DNA of 5,030 nucleotides, from assembly GCA_036506155.1 (NCBI GenBank), contig DASXSF010000143.1:1-5030 (forward strand), in the 5' to 3' direction. The DNA comes from DASXRA01 sp036506155 (GTDB lineage: Bacteria > Actinomycetota > Actinomycetes > Mycobacteriales > Jatrophihabitantaceae). Positions 1 through 4,515 of the stretch are shown piece after piece. The notes beneath the pieces are model-generated. The model saw nothing but the letters and a program-made list of their open reading frames with translations. It had not been told where the DNA came from and did no database searches. The position numbers and the translations under genes were made by a program. Position 1 is the stretch's first letter. Each line of letters opens with the position of its first letter.

Positions 1-259
1 GGTCCCGTAGCGGTACCGCGCTCACGACCCCGCCGGTCTCGTCGCCTGGCAGCATGATGATCCAGATCCACGGCACCGTCCCGTAGACGATGCCGACCTC
101 GGCCAGCGACATCCGCCACGCCCACGCCGGCGTGGTGCCGGTGGCACTGCGACGGCGTGCCAGAGCCCACACCGCCAGCGCGGCCAACGGCAGTACGGCC
201 ACCGTGATGAGTACCACGCCAGTGAACGTGCCGACCCAGCCGTGCCACCCCTTGAGCAC
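1..259 (-). CDS. VanZ-family membrane protein, N-terminal part (runs off left edge)
   Basis: The first 86 residues of a VanZ-like integral membrane protein are visible; the rest lies beyond position 1. Reading starts at GTG (259-257), with GGGGG at 268-264 and GGAGG at 278-274 upstream. Residues about 10-34 are a hydrophobic helix ending in Arg-Arg-Arg, followed by a short polar linker. Then comes the stretch actinobacterial VanZ proteins share: SLAEVG (51-56), YGTVPWIW (59-66), MLPG (69-72) and VPLRD (82-86), which lies over a second membrane segment. Family knowledge: VanZ of Tn1546 gives low-level teicoplanin resistance by an unclear mechanism, and most chromosomal homologues are uncharacterised. 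The gene starts one base after a small upstream frame ends, suggesting translational coupling. It is transcribed away from the two-component operon. Family call is fairly sure; any resistance role is inference. Confidence 0.8.
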   Translation of the reverse strand, partial: MLKGWHGWVGTFTGVVLITVAVLPLAALAVWALARRRSATGTTPAWAWRMSLAEVGIVYGTVPWIWIIMLPGDETGGVVSAVPLRD

Positions 260-260
260 G

Positions 261-362
261 CTACCCCCGCTTCCCTCCGCCGGGCTTGGTGTCCGGCGGG
301 ATCCGGTGGGGCCCGGACAAGTCGGTTGAAGCCGAGTAGGCGTGACCGATCCCGGCGCTCAT
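261..362 (-). CDS. Putative 33-residue small protein directly upstream of vanZ
   Basis: A short frame starts at ATG (362-360), overlapping the stop of the preceding mini-frame in an ATGA arrangement, and ends at TAG (263-261), one base before the vanZ GTG. The peptide is hydrophilic and rich in Gly, Pro and Ser, ending PPDTKPGGGKRG. About 28 of 32 codons end in G or C, which fits coding in this genome but could also arise by base composition. I recognise no family. Two readings are possible: a real small translationally coupled gene, or the C-terminal half of one protein of about 65 residues whose first half is the preceding frame, split by a one-base loss. Confidence 0.35.
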   Translation of the reverse strand: MSAGIGHAYSASTDLSGPHRIPPDTKPGGGKRG

Positions 363-457
363 CGGCGGCACGCCGGCGCCACCGCGCTGGCGGCCGCCAC
401 CCCGCCCCATTTGACCAACTGCCGCCAGTCGATATCACGTGCGGCATCCGAATTCAT
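359..457 (-). CDS. Putative 32-residue small membrane-like protein opening the vanZ unit
   Basis: A 32-residue frame begins at ATG (457-455), preceded by GGAAGGA at 472-466 with 8 bases of spacing. This is the best ribosome binding site in the left part of the window. The peptide starts MNSDAARDIDWRQLVKW, followed by an Ala/Val/Gly-rich hydrophobic run (residues 18-29) and CRR. It ends in TGA overlapping the next ATG. Third positions are mostly G or C. The polar head plus Trp-bounded hydrophobic stretch resembles the start of a small single-pass membrane protein or a leader peptide, but I recognise no family. The strong start signal argues that translation begins here. Whether it ends here or once continued into the next frame is open. 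Confidence 0.4.
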   Translation of the reverse strand: MNSDAARDIDWRQLVKWGGVAAASAVAPACRR

Positions 458-574
458 GATGACGGTCCTTCCAGATCGACAAACCGACCGTTGCAGGTCT
501 ACCGGCGACCGCCTATCGCCAACCGATCGCCGACCGATACGCCACCCATATGCGGTGCTGGGGATACTGAGTGG
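458..574. promoter_or_regulatory. Divergent control region with 11-bp-phased direct repeats
   Basis: This 117-bp spacer lies between the leftward vanZ unit and the rightward two-component operon and must hold the start signals for both. The pattern ATCGCC occurs at 515-520 and 526-531, within the related units AACCGATCGCC (521-531) and GACCGATACGCC (532-543). A looser copy, ACCGGCGACCGCC, lies at 501-513. The roughly 11-bp spacing is about one helical turn, as in tandem sites of OmpR/PhoB-type regulators. Autoregulation by the adjacent response regulator is therefore a reasonable inference. GATACT at 563-568 resembles a -10 box whose start would fall at or beside the regulator ATG (leaderless transcript). 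No convincing -35 box is visible. Confidence 0.4.
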
Positions 575-1231
575 ATGCGGGTGCTGCTGGTCGAAGACGA
601 ACAGCCGCTGGCCACGTACATCGCGTCCGGGTTGCGCAAGCACGGCTGCGTCGTGGACGTGGCACACGACGGCCGCCAGGCGCTGGACAAATGCGACATC
701 ACTCCGTACGACGTTGTGGTCCTGGACCGAGACCTTCCGGTGGTGCACGGTGACACGGTGTGCCGGCTGCTGGCGCAGCGCGGTGCAGCCCGGGTGTTGA
801 TGCTTACCGCGTCCGGTGCGGTGTCAGACCGAGTGGACGGGCTGGCCCTGGGCGCCGACGACTACCTGGGCAAGCCGTTCGCGTTCTCCGAGCTGGTCGC
901 CCGGGTGGGGGCGCTGGCCCGGCGCAGCACGCCGGCCCGCCCGCCGGTGCTGCGCGCGCGGGATGTCGAGCTCGATCCGTCCCGGCGGACCGCCGAACGG
1001 GATGGTCGGCTGCTGGCGCTGACCCCGAAGGAGTTCGGGGTGCTGGAACGGCTGCTCGCCGCCGACGGCGACCTGGTGAGCGCCGAGACGCTGCTGGACA
1101 AGGTGTGGGACGAGCACGCCGACCCGTTCACCAACGCTGTGCGGATCACCGTCAGCACCCTGCGCCGCAAGCTCGGCGATCCACCACTAATCGACACCGT
1201 GACCGGCGCCGGATACCGGATCGCCCCATGA
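575..1231 (+). CDS. OmpR/PhoB-family DNA-binding response regulator
   Basis: This 218-residue response regulator has an N-terminal receiver domain (about 1-115) and a C-terminal winged-helix DNA-binding domain (about 125-218). Receiver landmarks are all present: the acidic pair E7-D8, the phospho-acceptor D51 in VVVLDRDLP, T78 in LMLTAS and K100 in LGKPF. The output domain shows LTPKEFGVLERL, the recognition-helix region NAVRITVSTLRRKL and the terminal wing GAGYRIAP. The ATG at 575 was chosen because MRVLLVEDE is the canonical receiver start. The frame stays open far upstream, but that part looks non-coding. GGGGA at 560-564 could serve as ribosome binding site. The stop overlaps the kinase start (ATGA), so the two are co-translated. 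It is presumably phosphorylated by that kinase and binds its own promoter region. The regulon is unknown. Confidence 0.95.
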   Translation: MRVLLVEDEQPLATYIASGLRKHGCVVDVAHDGRQALDKCDITPYDVVVLDRDLPVVHGDTVCRLLAQRGAARVLMLTASGAVSDRVDGLALGADDYLGKPFAFSELVARVGALARRSTPARPPVLRARDVELDPSRRTAERDGRLLALTPKEFGVLERLLAADGDLVSAETLLDKVWDEHADPFTNAVRITVSTLRRKLGDPPLIDTVTGAGYRIAP

Positions 1232-2301
1232 CCTCGCGGCTGACCGCGCGCAGCCGGCTCACCCTGCTGTACACCGGCCTGGTACTGGCCGCCGGGTTCC
1301 TGCTCACGGCGCTGACGTACCTGCTGCTGTTCAACCACCTGCGGCGGCTGTTTATCGGGCAGGCGCTGTCCAAGCTGGCGACCCAGGCCGGGCCGGCGCT
1401 GCTAATGGTGACCGCGCTGGCGGGCCTGACCGGCTGGCTGGTAGCCGGGCGGATACTGCGCCCCATCCGCACAATCTCCGGTACCGCGAACCGGCTGTCC
1501 GCGGAGAACCTGTCCGAACGGGTACCCGTCCGCCAGCCCGCCGACGAACTCGCCACGCTGGCCGCCACTATCAACGGCATGCTGGACCGCATCCAGCACG
1601 GTATCGCCGAACGCGACCGGGTCCTCAACAGCCAGCGCCAGTTCGTCGCCAACGCCGCGCACGAACTACGTACCCCGCTCACCACCATGCGCACCGCCAT
1701 CGACGTCACCCTCGACGGCGAACCCGACCGGGCCGAACTTATCGCGATGGCCGGCGACATCGCCAGCGCCGTCGAAACCAGCCAGCGCACCCTGGACGCG
1801 CTCCTGATCCTGGCCCGCAGCCAGGCCGGTCCGCTCCGCCGGACGACCGTGGACTTGGCCGAGGTCGCCGCCGCGACAATTGCCGACGCCGACAAGGCAG
1901 CGAACGGGACCGTCACCCTGCGGACCGACCTGCGGCCGGCACCGGCCAGCGGCGAGCCGGTACTGCTGGAACGGATGGCCGGCAACCTGCTGGACAACGC
2001 GCTGCGCTACAACCACGCCGGCGGACACGTCACGGTGACCTCCGGCACCGCCAACGGGCACGCGTTCCTGCGGGTGGTCAACACCGGCCCGCCGGTCACG
2101 CCGGAGGAGGAACGACGGCTGTTCGAACCGTTCGTCCGAGGCGCCGCCAACGGCACCCGCGGGGCCGGGCTCGGCCTGTCCATCGTCCACGCGGTCGTCA
2201 CCGCGCACGACGGAGAGATCACCAGCACCGCCCGGCCGACCGGCGGCATGGACATCGCCGTGCACCTGGCGCAGGCCATGAAGGCCTCTACTTCCGGGTG
2301 A
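1228..2301 (+). CDS. Membrane sensor histidine kinase (HAMP, HisKA, HATPase_c)
   Basis: This 357-residue kinase partners the preceding response regulator, overlapping it by 4 bp. Two membrane helices (about 13-35 and 57-74) enclose an external loop of only about 20 residues. A HAMP linker follows (about 75-128, with LRPI at 77-80). The H-box AAHELRTPL carries the phospho-acceptor H145. The ATPase domain shows the N-box NLLDNALRYN (N253, N257), a G1-like box VVNTGPPV with Asn285 where many kinases have Asp, the F-box-like LFEPFVRG (298-305) and the G2 box GAGLGLSIVHAVV. The Asn variant is common in actinobacterial kinases, so it does not imply inactivity. With such a short loop it probably senses something at or within the membrane, or a partner protein. 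The signal cannot be read from sequence. The gene looks complete. Confidence 0.95.
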   Translation: MTSRLTARSRLTLLYTGLVLAAGFLLTALTYLLLFNHLRRLFIGQALSKLATQAGPALLMVTALAGLTGWLVAGRILRPIRTISGTANRLSAENLSERVPVRQPADELATLAATINGMLDRIQHGIAERDRVLNSQRQFVANAAHELRTPLTTMRTAIDVTLDGEPDRAELIAMAGDIASAVETSQRTLDALLILARSQAGPLRRTTVDLAEVAAATIADADKAANGTVTLRTDLRPAPASGEPVLLERMAGNLLDNALRYNHAGGHVTVTSGTANGHAFLRVVNTGPPVTPEEERRLFEPFVRGAANGTRGAGLGLSIVHAVVTAHDGEITSTARPTGGMDIAVHLAQAMKASTSG

Positions 2302-2327
2302 TGCCTCGGCGCGGCGGTACCCTGCAT

Positions 2328-2358
2328 CCGGCTGCGCCGGGCCGCGGCCACTCCCGGC
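2328..2358. terminator. GC-rich hairpin between convergent genes (possible terminator)
   Basis: Between the kinase stop and the end of the convergent recombinase remnant are two overlapping inverted repeats. One is CCGGC (2328-2332) with GCCGG (2336-2340) around a 3-base loop. The other is GCCGGG (2336-2341) with CCCGGC (2353-2358) around an 11-base loop. They are mutually exclusive. The position suits a terminator acting from either side, but no T-run follows on either strand, so an intrinsic terminator of the classical kind is not shown. Confidence 0.3.
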
Positions 2359-2365
2359 GACGTGA

Positions 2366-2787
2366 TCAGCCGGTGCCGGCCGGGACCCTGCGATGCGGTG
2401 CCGAGAGCACGTTGAGTGTCCGGCGGGGCACGCCGAGCTTGCCGGCGACGGCGGCTTGGGTCTGTCCGGCGGCAAGCAGAATGCCGGCGTCGGCGATCTG
2501 TTCGCAGGTCAGGGCGCGGGGCCGGCCGCCGACTCGGCCACGCTTGCGGGCGGCGTCGAGTCCTTCACGGGTACCTTTGACGATTTGCTGGCGCCGGAAC
2601 TTGGCGATCGCGGCGAAAACCGTGAAGATGAGCTCGCCGCACATGTGGTCGCAGGTGTCCAGCACGATAGCGTCCAGCGTGCGGGAGTGCCGTCCCCTGG
2701 CGTGCAGGTTGTCCTCCACGATGGCGAGGAGTTCGCGGGTATCGCGACCCAGGTGGGTGAGGTCGAGCACGACCAGGGCCGGTCGCG
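2366..2787 (-). pseudogene. Decayed serine recombinase/resolvase (N-terminus lost)
   Basis: Read leftward, the frame gives the back two-thirds of a small resolvase/invertase-type serine recombinase. It shows RPALVVLDLTHLGRDTRELL, then FTVFAAIAKFRRQQI, GTREGLDAARKRGRVGGRPRAL on the linker, and a C-terminal helix-turn-helix (CEQIADAGILL, QAAVAGKLGVPRRTLNVL). Intact relatives are about 185-200 residues and begin with a YARVS-type motif carrying the catalytic Ser; none is seen here. Homology begins only near 2787. In the usual DRLGR motif the Asp-Arg pair reads Thr-His, so one of the conserved active-site arginines is also gone. The frame can be opened to an ATG at 2869, but the added residues do not resemble the family. 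I take it as an inactive remnant of a mobile element or resolution system. It converges on the kinase gene. Confidence 0.75.
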
Positions 2788-2993
2788 GACGAAGTCCTCG
2801 AACCCAGCAGCGGTTCCCAGCCTTCGCTCCCATCGTTTTCGTTCCCGGTTGTCGTCTCCGCTGCCCCATTCGTCATCTGGCCCTCGCGCTGGATCAGCCG
2901 ATCCATGTCCTGGGCAATCTCGCGGTCACGCTCGCGGGTGGCGTGCTGGAGCCCAAATGACTTGGCGGTGGTGCGAACCGCTGCCGGCTGACC
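2788..2993 (-). other. Unassigned open stretch upstream of the recombinase remnant
   Basis: A minus-strand frame, different from that of the recombinase remnant, is open from a TAA at 2996-2994 leftward to 2565. Its upstream part reads like protein: ATRERDREIAQDMDRLIQRE, then a low-complexity acidic/Thr-Gly-Asn part. An ATG lies at 2906 without a proper ribosome binding site. I recognise no family. It may be the tail of another lost gene or scrambled sequence in front of the recombinase. No other gene is visible in this interval. Confidence 0.2.
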
Positions 2994-2994
2994 T

Positions 2995-3000
2995 TACGGT
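2995..3000 (+). promoter_or_regulatory. Possible -10 box for the nitroreductase-family gene
   Basis: TACGGT fits the actinobacterial TAnnnT -10 pattern and would start a transcript near 3007, leaving a short leader that contains the ribosome binding site at 3013-3018. The -35 position (TGCGAA near 2972-2977) is a poor match, so this is a weak call. Confidence 0.22.
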
Positions 3001-3022
3001 GAGTCGCAGTGCAGGAGGGCAC

Positions 3023-3418
3023 GTGGACGAGAAGACCAGGAACGCGCTCCACCACAGTCAGGCGATCGACCTGACCACGAACGGCCGCAGAACGGGCCGG
3101 CCACGGAGGATCGAGATCTTCCTCCACGCCGAGGAGGACGGGCTGCTCTTCATCAGTGGCCTGCCACGGGCCGATCGGACGCGCGACTGGATTCACAACA
3201 TCACGGCTGACCCGCACGTCGTCGTACACCTGAAGCAGTCCCTGACGGCGGACATCCCCGGGACCGCACGTGTAGTTACAGACCCCGCCGAACGGCGCCC
3301 GCTGATCGAGGCCGCAGCGAAACGCTGGGGTCGTACCGACGTGGACGAGATGGTGCAGCACGGTCCACTGATCGTGCTCACGGTGCCCGACGTCGACGAA
3401 CGGGCGAAGGTGCTGTAG
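3023..3418 (+). CDS. Deazaflavin (F420)-type nitroreductase-family protein (DUF385/Ddn-like)
   Basis: This 131-residue protein belongs to the split-barrel family of deazaflavin-dependent nitroreductases and related proteins (DUF385, Ddn-like). Members whose activity is known use reduced F420 to reduce nitro compounds or quinones. Matching features are DLTTNGRRTGRPRRIEI (16-32), FISGLP (43-48), the DWIHNI...DPHVVVHLKQ block (55-72) and the TDPAERR segment before the C-terminal helix. GTG at 3023 is preferred because AGGAGG lies at 3013-3018, although its 4-base spacing is short. An in-frame GTG at 2999 has no ribosome binding site. The frame is open far upstream to 2393, but that part is antisense to the recombinase remnant. 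The gene stands alone, divergent from the remnant. Intactness is convincing; the substrate is unknown, and cofactor use is inferred from the family. Confidence 0.87.
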   Translation: MDEKTRNALHHSQAIDLTTNGRRTGRPRRIEIFLHAEEDGLLFISGLPRADRTRDWIHNITADPHVVVHLKQSLTADIPGTARVVTDPAERRPLIEAAAKRWGRTDVDEMVQHGPLIVLTVPDVDERAKVL

Positions 3419-3498
3419 CAGTGCGCGCGAGTGACCCGCGAAGTGATTCGGTCCGGGCCCCCGTCCGGTTCTGCCGCGAGTAGATCGGCGTTGCGGAT

Positions 3499-3543
3499 GT
3501 GTGAGCGCTCTGCCACCGCCGCCCTCACAGGTCTTGCAGAGCG
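3499..3543. repeat. Overlapping inverted repeats in the 3419-3612 spacer
   Basis: CGCTCTGC (3506-3513) and GCAGAGCG (3536-3543) are perfect 8-bp reverse complements separated by 22 bases. Just outside and inside them, TGTGAG (about 3500-3505) and CTCACA (3524-3529) form a second 6-bp pair, so two alternative hairpins could form. No T-run follows. This could be the end signal of the upstream gene, an operator, or chance in GC-rich DNA. Confidence 0.35.
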
Positions 3544-3586
3544 ATCAGCCGGAATTTGTGTTGATCCATGCGGGTGGCTGCGTCTC

Positions 3587-3592
3587 TAGAAT
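3587..3592 (+). promoter_or_regulatory. Likely -10 box of the DinB-like gene
   Basis: TAGAAT is a near-consensus actinobacterial -10 element, 20 bases upstream of the gene's ATG. Transcription from it would begin near 3599, just ahead of GAGGGG (3600-3605), giving a very short leader. TTGATC at 3561-3566 resembles a -35 box, but the 20-base spacing is longer than usual. Confidence 0.4.
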
Positions 3593-3612
3593 GGACGGTG
3601 AGGGGTGTTGCC

Positions 3613-4116
3613 ATGAGCTACGGATGGCGCACGGTGGACGGGCGCGACGTCGAGATCTGCGACGAATGCGGCTTCGACGGGCGCGACGTGGGCAACGAGT
3701 CTGTCGACCTCGCAGAAGTCCTCGACCGCCTCGCCGCGCTCGATGACAGGCACGACGCGCACAGGCGGCCCCAGTCAGACATCTGGTCCGCCAGCGAGTA
3801 CATCGAGCACTCGGTCGAAGTGATCGCCGGCATTCTGGGCTATGTCGCGGGGGTGCTGGGGGCCCAGGAGCCAGAGGTCAACGACCTCCAGAGCGGCGCC
3901 CGCGCCGTCGCCACGATGGTCCCGGCGATCACCGACGACCAGCGCGGGCTACTCCTTCGAAACGAGTACCCCTTTCCGGTATCGGTCGAGTGGTTGCTGC
4001 GGCATCTGCTGCACGACCTCCAGCACCACGTCCTCGACATCCGGCGAGGGGCGGCCCGGATCGCCCTAACGGATCTGCCGGAGGTATATACGGTTCGCCG
4101 GGAGAAGCCGCTGTAG
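3613..4116 (+). CDS. DinB-like (DinB/YfiT superfamily) protein with N-terminal CxxC
   Basis: A 167-residue protein whose C-terminal two-thirds match the DinB/YfiT four-helix fold of putative metal-dependent enzymes. That superfamily includes thiol-dependent transferases and isomerases that use mycothiol or bacillithiol. The expected metal triad is visible: H66 in WSASEYIEH, and H134 with H138 in HLLHDLQHHVLDIR. NEYPFPVSVEWLLRH (117-131) is also typical. The N-terminal head has C16 and C19 in ICDECGF, a possible half zinc ribbon seen in some actinobacterial relatives. DGRDV occurs at 9-13 and again at 22-26. ATG 3613 is chosen because GAGGGG (3600-3605) stands 7 bases upstream and MSYGW fits relatives; the frame can be read from 3568 but lacks such a site. 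It appears monocistronic. Fold assignment is good; the reaction is unknown. Confidence 0.82.
   Translation: MSYGWRTVDGRDVEICDECGFDGRDVGNESVDLAEVLDRLAALDDRHDAHRRPQSDIWSASEYIEHSVEVIAGILGYVAGVLGAQEPEVNDLQSGARAVATMVPAITDDQRGLLLRNEYPFPVSVEWLLRHLLHDLQHHVLDIRRGAARIALTDLPEVYTVRREKPL
3637..3689 (+). repeat. 14-bp perfect direct repeat inside the DinB-like gene
   Basis: GACGGGCGCGACGT occurs at 3637-3650 and 3676-3689, exactly 39 bp (13 codons) apart and in the same frame, giving DGRDV twice on either side of the CxxC motif. An in-frame repeat of this length suggests a short tandem duplication, though the sequence between and after has diverged. Confidence 0.8.
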
Positions 4117-4153
4117 CCGCAACGCATGGACTCACAGTTGTTGCTCATCTCGC

Positions 4154-4468
4154 ACGGTCATCTATGCCGCTGATGGGGGCACCCGGGCATCTGTCGCGGG
4201 TCGGTCGGCGCTGCCCGCATTAGGTCGAGGTCCGACGGACGATCTAATCTGGTCACCAGACGGCCAACGGCTGGCGTTCTCCGGCTAGGAAGGTGGAATC
4301 TGGGTCATCGACGTCGACGGCTCGGGTCTCACCAAGGTGATCCCCGACGGTGTGCGCCCCGCGTGGTCACCGGACGGCACCCGGATCTCCTACCTGTTCG
4401 GCGGCACGCTTTGGATCGCGGACGCCGACGGTATGCACGTCACAAAGTTTGGCCGCGGCGGGTCCGGC
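4154..4468 (+). pseudogene. TolB/PD40-type beta-propeller fragment with in-frame stop
   Basis: One reading frame gives consecutive propeller blades: TVIYAADGG, then DDLIWSPDGQRLAFSG, an amber codon (TAG 4286-4288), EGGIWVIDVDGSGLTKV, RPAWSPDGTRISYLFGGTLW, and IADADGMHVTKFG. The two WSPDG motifs begin at 4250 and 4364, 38 codons apart, the usual blade length of PD40/WD40-like repeats in TolB-type and DPP-IV-type proteins. The stop falls between two well-preserved strands, so the gene is broken rather than wrongly framed. Similarity fades near 4468, after about two blades out of a normal six or seven. An ATG at 4125 (MDSQLLLISHG) in another frame might be the original start followed by a frameshift, but it lacks a clear ribosome binding site. 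Original function unknown. Confidence 0.7.
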
Positions 4469-4515
4469 CATGGAACCCACTCCCGCTCGATCACTAACAG
4501 CACCGAACCTGGCAT

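Noticed and set aside
22..447. Long minus-strand frame, 141 codons, across the left end
   Set aside because: It is Arg/Trp/Ser-rich, looks like no protein, and is out of frame with the VanZ reading (259 to 1), which shows clear family motifs.
242..574. Upstream extension of the response regulator frame to an ATG at 242
   Set aside because: The added 111 residues are low-complexity Arg/Pro, cover the divergent spacer and the vanZ unit, and precede a canonical MRVLLVEDE start.
1152..1997. 281-codon minus-strand frame across the kinase gene
   Set aside because: Ser/Arg-rich antisense shadow of a kinase with all catalytic boxes in the plus frame.
1666..2475. 269-codon minus-strand frame
   Set aside because: Gly/Arg/Asp-rich antisense shadow of the kinase, with no recognisable domain.
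2393..3022. Upstream extension of the nitroreductase-family frame
   Set aside because: It is the reverse complement of the recombinase remnant and lacks homology; AGGAGG with GTG 3023 marks the real start.
3840..4148. 102-codon minus-strand frame within the DinB-like gene
   Set aside because: Ser/Arg-rich shadow of a gene with a full metal triad on the plus strand.
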